This document shows, one piece after another, positions 12,123 to 24,440 of a stretch of 64,000 nt of DNA. The translations under genes and the position numbers were made by a program. The number at the start of each line of letters is the position of its first letter. Position 1 is the first letter of the stretch. Under the pieces are notes generated by a model. The model saw nothing but the letters and a program-made list of their open reading frames with translations. It was not told the DNA's origin and searched no databases. Source of the DNA: Kuschelorhynchus macadamiae (taxonomy: Eukaryota; Arthropoda; Insecta; Coleoptera; Curculionidae); the NCBI GenBank assembly GCA_030620095.1, contig JAUTXW010000932.1, forward strand, positions 62,001 to 126,000, given 5' to 3'.

Positions 12123-14680
12123 AAATTATTATTATTTTTATGACTTCTTGTCTTACAGTATTCCTGTGGTTGTATTTTATACTGACGGGATTATACCAAG
12201 TCAGTACAAGAAATGAAAAAAAGAAAATGGAAAAAAAACAACTATCCTGTATTAAGAAATGATCTAACTATGCATCGTTGGGGACAGCCATGTCAATTAA
12301 ATAAGTGATTTTCTCTTTCTTGAATTAAAAGGTGATATCGGGTCTATTTGCGGAAATTGTTTTATCTGTGTGGATGTCAATGTCCCAGTAGAGCTTGTAG
12401 TCTTCGTTTTCAAGTATAGATGTTGGTGTATAATGGTAGTAAGGGTCTGTGTTCTCCGTTAGTTTGTATGTTGTGGCTAATGCTTGATGAACGACCTGAA
12501 GTTGTGTCTCGCGGTGTATACAGTTCCGGCCATTATTCTACATGTACTCGTTATGTGATCGATCATTTCTTTCTGCTGGTGACATCTCTTACACCTCTCG
12601 TCTTCAATGGTTGTGTCCTTGGTGACGGTAGTTTCTGGTTGCTATGACTTTGTCCTGGATGGCAAGCAGGAAACCTTCTGTTTCAGGGAACAGCTGCCCT
12701 TCTTGTAACCACGTATATGAAAGCTTTTTATGTATATGGTCTTGCTTTACATAGTATCTGTGTCTTCCGTGAAGTGTTTTTTCAGACCAGGTGTTCATCT
12801 TTTCTAGTCGTGAATTGGATGTGACTGTGTGCGTCTGCAGCGTGGCTCGTTTGAGACAGGTCGAGCGGTGTATAATTCTTGTCTGCCTTCACTATTGCCT
12901 TGTGGAGGTTAGTTTGTTTGTTGTGGAAGAATTTTATGAATTCGTAAATTTGTTTTTTATTTACCGATTGTATATCTATAATTCCCCTTCCTTCTTCTTT
13001 TCTCTCGATGGTGAGTCTTTCCTTGCATGCGTTGGGTGAATTCAGAGCGTATGAGAATGTGAATATTTTCTATGTCTGTGTGTGACCATTTAATGGTACC
13101 AAACGAATACGTAAAAATAGGTATGGGGAAGATGTTAATATCTTTCGTTAGATTTCTGGAGTTCAGTTTTGTTTTTAGTAGTTGTGTGAGTCTGGTTTTA
13201 AATTCCGTCTTGAGCTCTGATTTGATATAAGTGGAGTTAATTTTGGTGCTTTGATGAAAGCCTAGGTATCTGTATGTTTCTTCTTTGAGCATGTTATCTA
13301 TGGTTTCATTGTTGATTGTTTCCGTCGTAGGGTGGCCTTTCCACTATCCCTTGTTGATAAGAAGTAGCTTGCATTTACTTATACCAAATTCCATGTTGAT
13401 GTCCAGGGTAAACGTTTCTGTGATTTTAAGGAGTCCCTTTAGCTGTTCCTTTGTGCTTGCATATAATTTTATGTCATCCATGTACAAGAGATGGTTGATT
13501 TTGTGTAGGTTACTTTTTTGGTGTTTAATTTGGAATCCGAAGTTTGTGTAATTCAGTGTGTTTAGAGTGGATTGAGACAGAGGCAGAACCACAAAGCGCT
13601 GAGTGAATCTCCCTGGAATATACCTCGTTTGATGTAGATCTCTTCTGTTTCGATGTGCTCTTTTTGTGTTCTCAGGTTGAATTTAGTTTTCCACTTGATT
13701 TGATTGCCTGATGTTTTTATTGACTTTATATAATTTTAGTACTCTGGTTAACCAACTGTGTGGTATCGAATCAAAGGTTTTTTTATAATCTATGTAGCCA
13801 GTTTGAAGGTTTCTATAATTTTTCCTGGTTTGTTCCATAATGACGCTGTCTATAATTAGCTGCTCCTTGCATTGGCTGTTTTTTCTTCACCCTTTTTGCT
13901 ATTCCGTTAAAAGTTTTTGTGTGCTCGATGTTGTTCTATTCTTCCTGGTAATTGTGGCTGTGATGATCTTATATAAGGTTGAAAGCATGTAATAGGTCGG
14001 TAATTTGACGGGTCTTAGTGTCTGAGTTTTTGGGTTTAAGGTATGTTATTCTTGGGTGAGGAAACTGGGGAGTGTGCTAGGTTTTAAAATAATTTCATTA
14101 ATTTGGCGAGTGAGAGCTTCATGTGTGGAGGTAAACTGTTTGTACCAGAAGTTATGAATGTTATCTATTCCAGGACATCTCCAGTTATGCGTGTATTTGA
14201 TTGTTTCTGCAACTTCTTGTGTTGTCATTGCAAAGTCCTCTTGTTGCTCCAACCACTTGTGTCTCTCTTCTTCCACTTTAATCCATGAAGCGTTATTATT
14301 GTCTAGTTTCGACCAAATGCTTTTTCAGTATTCTGTGATTTCTTGTTTGGTCGTTATTACTCGTGCCTCCTCATTGTTCATGGTTTTTTTGGTAGAACCG
14401 TTTTTCGCTTCTTCGAAACAGGTTGCTAGCATCCTTTCTTTCATTTGACTCTTTGTATCTTCGGCATGCACGGATAATTTTTGCTTCAGAGTGTCAAGGA
14501 TTTCTGTAAGCATGTGATCAGAAGATGCAGATTTGATTTTCTCTATACTTTGTGTGATACGTTTTGACTTGTTGTCGTTCATGAATTGGGTAAGATGTGT
14601 CAGTTCTTTTCTAATTTGGTTAATTTTGTATTCGATAATTATCTGCCATTTGAATTTTAGTTTTATTATTATTCTTATAT
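12123..14680 (-). mobile_element. R4/Dong-like non-LTR element, longer decayed copy (copy 1)
   Basis: A second copy, directly upstream of copy 2 on the minus strand. It is bounded by TAA/ATA-rich runs at 12123-12145 and 14663-14676. Its parts in order: N-terminal region, RT, linker, zinc-finger region, then a nuclease shortened by an internal deletion (LIDMAVPND, with GIIPSV shortly after). Copy 2 begins right at its tail, as if copy 2 had inserted into the TAA-rich end of copy 1. Confidence 0.75.
12290..14582 (-). pseudogene. R4/Dong-type RT, zinc finger and partial nuclease (copy 1 ORF)
   Basis: From 5' to 3' on the minus strand: 14582-14325, a lysine-rich N-terminal segment; 14276-14046, the pre-RT region with YTHNWRCPGIDNIHNFWYK; about 13860-13740, an RT palm block (GYIDYKKTFDSIPHSWL). 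The LLYMDDIKLYAS active site follows, with YMDD encoded at 13473-13484, and then the thumb at 13292-12957 (PIPIFTYSFGTIKW). 12798-12604 carries LHGRHRYYV and FPETEGFLLAIQDKV. A Cys-Cys-His-type finger (DERCKRCHQQKEMIDH) lies near 12590-12545. Then PD...LIDMAVPND of the restriction-like nuclease. Several frameshifts separate the blocks, so it is inactive as it stands. Confidence 0.8.
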
Positions 14681-14779
14681 TTTAAAGTTACCATTACTGG
14701 TTGGGAGACCAAGACTGATCCTTTACCTTAAATTACGTTATTTTAAAATTACAGTACAACAAAAAGTTGATAATTTTCT

Positions 14780-14960
14780 TACCCGATGCCTAAGGTCACA
14801 AAATGTTGGAAGGATCCACCACCAACAATGATAAAATGTTCTTTAACATTCCGAAACATTTCTGACGTAATTGGTTGACACCAATATGCGATCCGTTGTC
14901 GCAATTCTTTCAGTGAATTTGGCTGTGTATATTTCCCTTTTTGAAAAAACGAGGTTAAAT
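14780..14960 (-). pseudogene. C-terminal scrap of a DD41D-type transposase
   Basis: On the minus strand this reads NSLKELRQRIAYWCQPIT, then SEMFRNVKEHF. That corresponds to the region after the third catalytic residue in the other transposases here, where an EEL-RI helix precedes the final arginine-rich segment. No terminal repeats or DDE core remain around it. Short and decayed, but the pattern match is clear. Confidence 0.55.
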
Positions 14961-17604
14961 AGTTTTGACCTTAATGGTCATTTAATATGACTCCTTGACC
15001 ACCTGTTCAGAGAAAGACTATAATTTTTCTTTGATTTTGTGTGAAGAACTTCTTTTGTTAAAGTAACTGTGTTAATGGTAACATAATTTCATGAGAATTG
15101 AAGTGATTCACTTGTCTACTGTGTAGTAGAGGTATGGAAACTTCTTTTCCTCTGAAAGCGAAAATTGATGTGTTGAAGCTGTTTTTATGTTAAACAGCCT
15201 AAAGCAAGAAAACTTGGTTAGCGTCACTTGGTACTGTTTTTTGATAAATATTTCTTTTCGTTTTTTATACTTAATATCCTTGGTACGTACTTCCAAGATG
15301 TTCCCTTTCAGGTAGTACATTCCTCTATATTCCTATTTTTGATGAATGTTTGACTTAACATGCAGTTCTACCAAATCTTTAACATAATTTGTACAATTTC
15401 TTGATGCCTAATTGATAGCATTACTTGGTTTAAATAGTTAAAATTATTATGTACAAAAATTAATTAGCGACGCTTTCAGTGATGTGGTTATTTGTATTCT
15501 GGAATTGTGATGTGAAAAGTGTATTCTTTTATGTCCGTATGTGATGATCATTAATTATATAAGTGACAGATGTAAATATTCAAGCATCACATTGATAAAA
15601 AACGGTATGGAAGTCTTGATTTTAATTTTTAATTGGCTGGATTATTTTCCTTTTTTGTGTATTTCCAGAATTGTAATATACCTTGCAAATTGTGATTTTA
15701 TTAAAACTGTATCACAACTTGTAATAAAAACAATATTTTTGTTGTGTCATATTTAGAAACAAAATCTGTGTCGAAAATATTTATTTTATATCCATTTGGG
15801 CAGCGAATGATCGGAATTAAAAACTAATAATAATTCAGATAATTCTGTGGGTGCAAGAATAATGCACATGGTTGCCCTGCTTTTTTTTTTCCCGTTTCAT
15901 TACTTTTCATTTTTTGTTTTATATAATCCCATCGGTAACAGCAATATTTTAAATTATAATAATTATTAATTACCTTTTATTATATATTTTAGTATAACAT
16001 TATTTTACGTATTTATAAAAAGATAAACAAACCACACAATTCATTTTCGAAAATAAAAATTATATTACAAAAAATCACCAAAAGTTTTGGAAAATTTAAA
16101 TATTTTATTAGGCCACCATTTTGTTTAGACACAGAAAGGATATGTTTAGCAGTTTCATTTTCATTACCTTGTTAGGGCGGAACAATAATGAAACTCCTAC
16201 CAACTTGGCGGTTTGTATACCAATAATGATTTTTATATTTTTGAGGTTACCATTTGGTATCCACCATAGTGGATAATGAATTTTTATTCATTCAAAATTT
16301 TAAAAGATCGAACAAACTGGCGGAAATGTGCCTATTAAAGCCTCTTTTCGGATCCAGGTGAAAACTGTAGGTGATTTTTTTAACCATCAATATTTAAATT
16401 TTCTGAGCCCGCATTGGAAAAAATTACCGAAATTGCTATTTTTATGGGCAATGGGGTTTATTTTAAAGGGCGAGTGTTTTTACAAAAAGGAAATGTCTGA
16501 TGTCTGCCTGCCATGCGTATAATGTTCCAAAACGTAAGATTGTTCAGATATATGGGCTTCATTTGTTTCTAATATCATAGGTATCGAAAACGGCTATATT
16601 TTTACATAGATCGTGTTATATCAAATGTGCCCAGTTTTTTCTGTGAATTTTAAAAATTTGCTAAAATATAGGTTAATGACCTATTCAAAATAAGAAAACA
16701 TTTTATATTTGATGTTCAATTGTTTTTTCGAAAATAAATTTGAAATCCAAATTATTGATTTTTTGTCTTATAACAGCGGATATACAGGGTTGTTCAAAAG
16801 AAACGCACAAAATTCATATCTTCTTTTTTTTTTAAATGGCAACCCAAGTCATGTGTCTTCTAAAACTGAATCCGATACTAGCAACAAATTAGGGGTCTGC
16901 TCATTTAGTTACAGTAAAATGGTTTACTTTTTATTAGCGAATTAGATGATAATGTAACGGAAATGCTTTAAGAGACCTTCTACTTGACATGCATGTGCAA
17001 ATTTTTTCGTATTTGATTGACTTTATCGAAAATACTTCAGAGACTTTGTAAATCAAAGCTGTTTGCGTCTCTTGCGAATTTATAGATACAAATCATTGGT
17101 GTAACGGCTTTTTTCTGGGACCTTTCCCCATTTTTTTTTATATTAAATTTCTACCAAAATGCTGTGAATAAATTTTAAAAATATTAAGTTTATAATATAT
17201 CACCCCATTACTGCTATTCAGATTAATATATTTATTAAAAAGCGTAAGATTTTTAGATAATGTTATTTATTACTTATGCCTGTGGATTTTGTTAATAAAT
17301 AACATTGGTAACCCGTGAGTACGATGATTTCATTAATTTTCATGATTGAAAAAACCGATTCATAATATAACACTTCAGCATCGTTTATCTGTTTGTATTG
17401 CCCAATACAGTATCTAATATTGTGGTTAAAATAATTCATCGCGAATGCCATGAAAAAACAAAACATCATAATTGTCACGTCAGGAGACGCCATATATACT
17501 GTCACATTTTTATCAAAAATATATTGTTTTTCCTAAATTTCTTTCTTAAAAGTTAGTTAATTTCCGTTAAAATGAGTTTAGGCGATCAAAGTGAGATTGG
17601 ATAG
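14961..17604. other. AT-rich region, no recognised gene
   Basis: Short open frames only, none recognisable. Near 16790-16815 the string TACAGGGTTGTTCAAAAGAAAC resembles a mariner-type element end, but no partner end was found. A minus-strand 80-codon frame at 17263-17505 is hydrophobic in its first half and unidentified. Confidence 0.5.
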
Positions 17605-18194
17605 TACAGGGTGTCCAATTTTGGTTGTAAATGCAAGGTATCTCCGTTATTTGCAAATATTTAGGGTTGAGGTTTTCGCGACACCGTGCCACTTTTTTGT
17701 CAAACTCAAGCTGCCGTAATCAGATTTTCCATAGCCCGCCTCGTTTCGGAGATACAGGGCCAAATTGAAAAAGTTGCATTTTGGGACACCCCTCGTATCT
17801 CGGTTATCTTTTAACGTATCGAAAAGGTAAAAACTGGCTCTAGTAGAGTTTTTTACGTAGAATCCAGTGGCGTAGACAGATTTTTACTCGGGGCCGTCGT
17901 TTTTGATACATGACCCAAAGTCACGTTTTTTTAAATGGGACACCCTGTATATTTCTACGGAGTCCTATTCGTCTTATTATGAGCTTTTCAAAAATATATG
18001 GTTATCTATACTTATTTTAAAAAATAAGGCTGCAATTTAGGTTTGTAATAATATCTATCTATATTTTTCATAGTAAGCCATGGACTGATTGTCAAAAATG
18101 GCTTTGTCACTGCTTTGTCATAAAGTAAATGAAGTTTTGATGTTAATACTAATAGTCATGTTAAATTAGCCGCTCTGTTATTACTTTTTAACAA

Positions 18195-19333
18195 ATGGCT
18201 GCAAATCAATTATTTGAAAACTTTGAGCAATATATGTTGACCTGTTTCATAGAGAGTCATGAAAATATAAACGCTGCTTCTGAGCTTTATTTCATTAGGT
18301 AATGTTTTATTTTCATAATTATTATTGCAATCTTTTTTTAAAACTTAAACTTTTATTATATAGATATCCGGAAATGAGGCATCCAAATAAATTAATATTC
18401 TATAGGCTGAACTCGAATTTAATAGATTTTGGCTCTTTCAAAAAGCCCAGATCAAAGAAATATAACAAAGAGAATCATGAGGCTGATGAAATTAACGTCT
18501 TAGCAAGTGTAAATGTAACGCCTGTAACGTCCTGTAGAGAAATAAAGAATAAAGTAAGTGTAATCAAGTCTCGGGTTCAAACGATTTCAAAGAAACATAA
18601 GTATAAACCTTAAAAAGTCAGAGTTGTGCAAAATCTACATCCTGGAGATGCAGAACGACGTATTGATTTTTGCCAGTGGTATTTACAAAAAATTAATACT
18701 AACCAAAATTTTGGAAGGGCGGTTATATGGTCCGACGAATCGTATATAAGTAGTGCTGGAATATTTAATAGGCACAATACGAGACACTGGTCACCTGAAA
18801 ATCAACATTTGATATTTCCACGCGAGCAACAAGGAAGATCTGTCTTTTATGTCGCTTGTTTCGTACTAGGAACCAAAATAAAATTTCATATTTTTGAAGA
18901 AGGTCTCACTGCTAATCGCTACCTTGAAATATTGCAAAATATATTGCCAGAAATCATAGAAGATGTCCCTTTAGCACATGTGAATCAAATATATTTCCAA
19001 CAAGACGGAGCTCCAGCACATAACTCCCAAATTGTGAGGCGGTATTTAGAAGAGAACTTCCCCGAACGCTGGATTGGAACGCACGGACCTGTCCGATGGC
19101 CTCCTAGGTCGCCTGACCTGTCCATATTGGACTTCTTTTTATGGGGTCACCTAAAAAATTTAATTTTTCGTATCCGATATAACACCGTTCAAGACCTGCG
19201 TAACACCACTGAGCAGGCATTTTTGCAAATACAAGCACGCAATGTAGTCATTTCAAATGCACTGGGTAAAAATGAAAGAGTGTGTGAGAGATGTCTAAGA
19301 GAAAATGGAAATCAGTTTGAGCAGTTCTTTTGA
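18195..19333 (+). pseudogene. transposase of element C, two exons, one premature stop
   Basis: Exon 1 is 18195-18298 (MAANQLFENFEQYML to ELYFIR), the N-terminal HTH. An intron of 65 nt (18299-18363) begins GTAATG and ends TATAG. Exon 2 continues in phase 2 (YPEMRHPNK). The exon 2 frame is open except for a TAA at 18611-18613, where relatives have tyrosine (KPY). After it come the core motifs IWSDES, QQDGAPAHN, WPPRSPDLSILDFFLWG, with 41 residues between the second and third aspartates. So only one nonsense change disables it. A close relative is the gene in element I, which has an intron at the same codon. Confidence 0.85.
18299..18363 (+). other. intron in element C transposase
   Basis: GT...AG boundaries, AT-rich, with TTATTATATAG at the acceptor. 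It interrupts an arginine codon in phase 2, the same site as the intron of element I. Removing it joins the HTH to the rest in frame. Confidence 0.8.
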
Positions 19334-19816
19334 ACATGGCTAATTACGAAAAATAGATATACTTAATATATTCTTAAAAACTTAAACTGTAGGCTTATGT
19401 TTAAAATAAATATAGATAACTATATATTTTTGAAAAGCTCGTAATAAGACGAATAGGAGTCCGTAAAAATAAACAGCGTGTCCCATTTAAAAAAACGTGA
19501 CTTTGGGTCATGTATCGAAAACGACGGCCCCGAGTAAAAATCTGCCTGCGCCACTGGATTCTACGTAAAAAACTCTATAAGAGCCAGTTTTTACCTTTTC
19601 GATACGTCAAAAGATAACCGAGATACGAGGGGTCTCCCAAAATGCAATTTTTTCAATTTGGCCCTGAAGCTCCGAAACAAGGCGGGCTATAGAAAATCTG
19701 ATTACAGCAGCTTGAGTTTGACAAAAAAGTGGCACAGTGTCGCGAAAACCTCCACCCTAAATATTTGCGAATAACGGAGATACCTTGCATTTACAACCAA
19801 AATTGGACACCCTGTA

Positions 19817-20560
19817 CACCGCCAAATATTATTGACAAAGTCAAAAGAATGTTTTCATTTTCGGAGAATGTCCTTGCCTATTTTGGAGAGTTGTCAGAAG
19901 AGTATAAATTTCCTCTGTATGGGCACATTACTCGATGTTAAAGAGTATGCTTGCTATTAAAGAAAATATTTGTATTAAAACCTATCATAAATTAGGTGCA
20001 TTTTTAAAACGAAAATCGGAAGGTTACAGAGCAAAAAAGTCCAAAATGAACGGAAATTAACAGATTTATAAGAGAAGCACCAGATAATATTCACCTGGCA
20101 ACAAAAGTAACAGAAAATGTTTAAATATACAGGGTCATTATTTATATTTCTACACACATTTTCAAGGTTATTTATATAGAAAAAAATAATGAACACAAAA
20201 GTTGTATGAATTTCAGGGAACCTCCTAGAAAAATAACTTTGAAAATACAAGGTGAATTGACGATGGTGATTTTCAAGTAATTCGACGAACAATAGAGGAT
20301 TTTTATATAAACTTGAAGAAGGTTCCGACCTGCAAACCCCTACTTCGTGCTGTAAAGAACAAAATATTTGCTAGGCCTTTTTCTAGCGTATATATTAGTT
20401 CAGATTGTCTTGTTCCTGACTACAGCCTAATTAACACTGTTGAGGTCAATTTTCGATTCATCCATCCAGACTAGATTAACTAGGGCCCCTGATAACATAA
20501 CAAGCATACTTATTGCTGGGCTTGCAAGGGTTTAGTGCAGAATAAATGGTTTGGTTTTGG
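19817..20560. other. no recognised gene; one possible mariner end
   Basis: TATACAGGGTCATTATTTAT near 20131 looks like an orphan transposon end. A lysine-rich stretch around 19935-20045 (plus strand, AIKENICIKTYHKLGAFLK) looks coding but is not recognised. Confidence 0.4.
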
Positions 20561-20599
20561 TAAGGACAAATCCATCAGTTAACCTTGTTAGATAGGAGA

Positions 20600-21100
20600 T
20601 GGTCGATCAAGTAGATTAAATCTACAAAGACTTCTACAAGGCTCTTGACTACATTTCCTTCTTGATCCACACATCGGAGAACCGCAGGGCTCTCACTGCG
20701 CCCACTTCTTTTAAATCTATTTGTTAAGATTGCAACTATAATGAATGCATGTTTGCTGATGATTAAAGTTATACTGGTGTATTGAGCGGATTGAAACGTA
20801 AAGATGCAGTGACCCTTCAGAATGATCTGAATGCCCTGTGGCGCTGGACAATGGTGAATCATTTATTTTTTAATATAAAAAAGTTCTGTTATAACAGTTT
20901 TTCAAGGGTATAGAATTGATATTCATTAATTATGTTGACTCGGAGCATATTCAAATAGGCAAGGACCTCGGAGTTTCACTTGATGAGAGACTGGCGAGCA
21001 TATCTAAGATTAGTCTTAAGGTTAGGATCACGCAAGGTTTTATGTTAAGAAATTGTTGTGAATTTTCTGTTAAAGTGGAATTATCTTAGTGAGCTCTTCA
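20600..21100 (+). pseudogene. non-LTR RT relic
   Basis: Plus-strand traces of a reverse transcriptase: IYKDFYKALDY near 20630, then after a deletion a PQGSH-type block, then FADD encoded at 20752-20763. The stop at 20764 falls directly after the active site. VTLQNDLNALWRW and FFNIKKF follow, then KDLGVSLDERL near 20965. The order and spacing match non-LTR RTs. Stops and deletions make it inert. Confidence 0.7.
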
Positions 21101-21134
21101 ATTTGACACCTTTCAAAATGGGTTACAAAAATAT

Positions 21135-21420
21135 ATGTTTTTACTTCCCTCGTAAAAAAAATCACCCTATAAGATTTTTCCAGATCTTTACGTTTTAGGG
21201 TTCCTAATAGTCAAAAAATATGTTTACTCAATTCCGTCGGCCTATCTATCTGTCTGTTGGTCTGTCTGTTCGTGGCATAGCTAAAAAACTACATACCCGT
21301 TTGACTTCAAATTAAGGGACATATGGGTATGATCTGGTAACATTTTGGGAAAAATCGAGTATGACAAAACAAAATGGCGGCCTAATGATATATTAAAAAA
21401 AAATATATTAATTTAGAACT
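21135..21420 (+). repeat. dispersed repeat R1, copy 2
   Basis: It shares ACTTCCCTCG, CAGATCTTTACG, TCAATTCCGTCGG, TCTGTCTGTTCG and GCATAGCTAAAAAACTAC in the same order as 2225-2480. Confidence 0.7.
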
Positions 21421-21479
21421 ATTTATCCAGTTTACCTCAAATTTTGCAAAAAAAATCAAATGTTAAGTAGGGAATTCTC

Positions 21480-21850
21480 TGATTTATTTATTGAATAAAG
21501 CATCTACAGCGTTTAAGCCAGTTACAGATACCTCTGTTATAATATACTAAACTAAACAGTACCCTAACTATTCTAAAAAGTTCGATCCTGAGCTTGAGAT
21601 ACAAACATTTTTTTATTTATAAGATCAATAAATTTACTAACACCAGTGTTGTCTATATCTATATCGTTAGCATAAATATTAAAATAGTTGCACATTCTAT
21701 ATACTGGTGAATTTTTATAAACATTTATTCCAGGAAAGCCTACATAAAATGTCTTTGTCTATCTTGTGCTAGATCTGTTAATCAAAAATGGCAGCTGCGA
21801 GAGAATATCCGGAAAGTTAAGATCAAGAGGCATATTTTTATTCGTCTATT
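21480..21850 (-). pseudogene. probable 3' end of a non-LTR retrotransposon
   Basis: The minus strand reads SPVYRMCNYFNIY and later SKFIDLINKKMF, resembling the C-terminal tail of non-LTR RTs (an R-x-x-x-x-YN block, then a helix). Downstream is a short UTR with AATAAATAAA at 21485-21500. Weak but consistent with the similar scrap at 2.5-2.8 kb. Confidence 0.4.
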
Positions 21851-22109
21851 TTCAAGGGATAGCCTTCCAAAAATATTTCACAGATTAAAGTGGTTATAAT
21901 CTTGTTTCGGATAGTGACCTAATTTTTTAAAAAACTTATGAGATAGGAGTAGGGTGTATGCCCACCTTAAGCACTATGAAAAAATTAAAAATAATGTTCT
22001 TTTTCAGCTTTACAACAAATTATTGGCTTATAATTGCTCTTCAGTTCTATAATAAACCATCTTCAAAATAGTTGTTTGTTTATGGTTTATTGCTATTTAA
22101 ATAATAATT

Positions 22110-22731
22110 TAACTGGGCATATTGACATCCCATAAATATGACAAATTTTATAATACAATTTTTATTTTATTAAATTTAACTAAATTTATTTTTAAATTTT
22201 ATACTTTTTTTTAACCATTATGTAACGAGTAAGACTAAATAACTAAATAAATAATTCTACATAAAATATTTACGAGTGGTCTGGACAAATAAAAATTGTT
22301 TTATCTTGTGTGGTAAGTCCGACACATTCCTTGTGCACATAAACCCAACACACTGAACCTAATCTCATATCTTTTACCGCATCTTATCTACAGATCTTAC
22401 AATACCAAGAATCTTTTGTTTTTGTTGGGTTAACTTTCATATTCTTTATTGCCATTTTTTTTTGACAACAGGAACGTTCTTTTCTTTTTCCTCAAAAACA
22501 GCTTTCTGAACAACCAAAGCCTTGCTGTTTATAGCTTTTTTTCTTTTGGCTTTCCCTACATTTTGGCTAAAAAAACCTTTTAGCCAATACCGTCCAGCTA
22601 AGCGTCTTTCTTGCGAAAAAAAAATGGGCTAGATTGTTTTTTTCGCAATAATTGTAATATTTTTATTTTTTTCAATGTAGCGCCTGAGGTTTTAAAACTT
22701 CACTGAAATGTAACTGCAGTTAATATGCCCA
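22110..22731 (-). mobile_element. possible deleted pogo/CENP-B-type element
   Basis: TGGGCATATTGAC at 22112-22124 and its inverse GTTAATATGCCCA near 22714-22727 may be short inverted ends around the relic gene. Another direct copy, TGGGCATATTAATT, lies at 22756. The ends are inferred from this match alone. Confidence 0.35.
22262..22650 (-). pseudogene. CENP-B/pogo-type transposase relic with PHD-like C-terminal finger
   Basis: The minus strand reads RLAGRYWLKGFF, like the start of a CENP-B-type HTH. After an internal deletion it gives a lysine-rich segment (KAKRKKA, FEEKEKNVPVVKKK) and then a Cys/His cluster: WYCKIC, SVC, VHKEC and CPDH before the stop. Insect DDE_1 (pogo/jerky-like) proteins are known to end in such a finger. 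One stop (after KICR) and the loss of the DDE core show it is dead. Alternative: a fragment of a host PHD protein, less likely given the HTH. Confidence 0.5.
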
Positions 22732-23029
22732 TGTGCATATTATATACATTTAAACTTGGGCATATTAATTGCATGGTATCTGATAAAGATTACAGCAAAA
22801 AATTGCCACAATACTAAATTATTTCATTACTAAAAATACATCAAAACGATCATCACTAAACAAGGTTTTGAATGATGTATAAACAAAATAATAAGAGGTA
22901 GATTTTAGCACGATATCACAGGTTAAAAACTTACCGTTTTTTATAATTCTCTCTGCCCTTACGTGTAACATGCACCACTCACGGATTCTTAAGCCTAATT
23001 GAGAATAGATTTGTACAGATTGGTTATAA

Positions 23030-23352
23030 GTGACCAAAAGAAACGCCGCAAATGCCTTCTGTTGATAAAACTTCGAATTTAAAAAAATAGCACAGCCTGG
23101 GCATATCATCAACAGAGGCGTATTCCCTACACCTGCATTGTTTTAAAAATGTTTTCTGTACTCTCTCAATACTTTTACTCCACACATCATACTGTGATGA
23201 CCAAATCAAACTTGTATATTCTAATCCAGGCAACATTAGACAACCGAACAACCATTAACTTATTAGAATGTTTAACAACTCGGCATATATCATTAATTGC
23301 TATTAGGAATAGTAGAGGTCCTAGGTTAGATCCTTGGGGAACCCCAGAAGTA

Positions 23353-23419
<67 letters not shown>

Positions 23420-23703
23420 TTTGGCGCCTTTTATCTCAATGTATTGCTTTCTGTTATTTAAATATGACTAGATCAAATCCACTTAATTTGGTGATACATT
23501 CATTTTTTTCAAGGAATCAATTACAATACTATGTGATACCCTATCAAACGCCTTTTCAATATCAGTATAAATTACATCAACTTGTGTTTTATTACTTAAA
23601 GAGTGAGATAAATTGTAAAAAGGTAAGCAAATTAGTAAGTGTTATTCTATTCGGCAAAAAAGCCATGTTGAAATTGAGAGAAGCTATGTTTAACGAAGTC
23701 ATA
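23030..23703 (-). pseudogene. non-LTR retrotransposon, RT part (segment 4 of a split element)
   Basis: Minus strand from 23703: QHGFFAE, then VDVIYTDIEKAFDRV, a (TA)n insertion, TSGVPQGSNLGPLLF with AINDI, then after a deletion YKF and LVLPGLEYTSLIWS-type thumb sequence (LPGLEYTSLIW at about 23230-23190). The FADD block is missing. Together with 26567-27588, 29102-29680 and probably 32331-32530 it appears to be one element cut by DD41D elements D, E and F. About 100 residues of RT fingers are absent at the element D junction. Confidence 0.7.
23357..23415. repeat. (TA)n microsatellite inside the RT relic
   Basis: About 29 TA units interrupt the RT relic just upstream of its PQGS block. Confidence 0.95.
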
Positions 23704-24440
23704 TACAGGGTTATTCACGCAACACGTTCATTAAAAGTTTTTGATGATGCCATTTAGATAAAAATTTCAAATTTTGGGATTAAGGTAAGGTCAAAGGGTA
23801 CTTATTTTTTGAAATATTTTCAACTTCCTGTCACTTCCGGTTTAACCGGAAGTTGGTATTAACTTGCTTATTTTAAATGGAACACCCTATATTTTATGAT
23901 ATTTTTGAATTCTACGGAGAATTTTAATGCTATTTTATGTAGCATGTCCTATACCTAGGTTCAAGCGTTCTTAAGATACTTGACCTTGAACCAAAAATGA
24001 GCCTTCGGGGTACCAAATTTTAAAATCTCATATTTTTGTAAGTTTTGAAGATATAATCTTCATATTTTGCAGACGATCGGCAAATAATCTTAGGTTTCTA
24101 TTTTTTATTGAATTTGTCTATTTTATACAGGGTGTCCTAAATTCAGCTGCAAACATTCACATTTTCAAAGCCGCTAAAGTTCGTTTTTTTAAATGGGACA
24201 CCCTATAACTTTATGCACTATCAAATGTAGAATTTAATTTTCTATCGAACTGTATTAAGGTTCCCTACACCTATTCGCAACCATTTTCGAAATAATCAGG
24301 TTTTTATTAAACTATCATATGTATTTGCTAAATGCTTACACCTTCCCGTAGTAAGCCATGGAAAAACAATTGTTGTGCTTTTCTATTCAACATGACAGCT
24401 GATTTGAAACTTTTAAATTAAAATAAAATAACACTCAAAA

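Larger units (their letters stand above)
17605..19816 (+). mobile_element. DD41D-type element C with ~420-bp inverted repeats
   Basis: TA at 17605-17606 and 19815-19816 flank ends that read CAGGGTGTCC inward from both sides. The arms 17607-18024 and about 19400-19814 are reverse complements with scattered mismatches. Each arm also holds an inner copy of the terminal motif in the opposite orientation (17931-17950; 19472-19490). The arm sequence resembles that of element I at 51.4 kb, for example GGTTTTCGCGACACCGTG near both ends. Confidence 0.92.

Noticed and set aside
18302..18613. Separate 103-codon gene before the element C transposase
   Set aside because: It begins inside the intron and is in frame with the downstream transposase; a single stop separates them.
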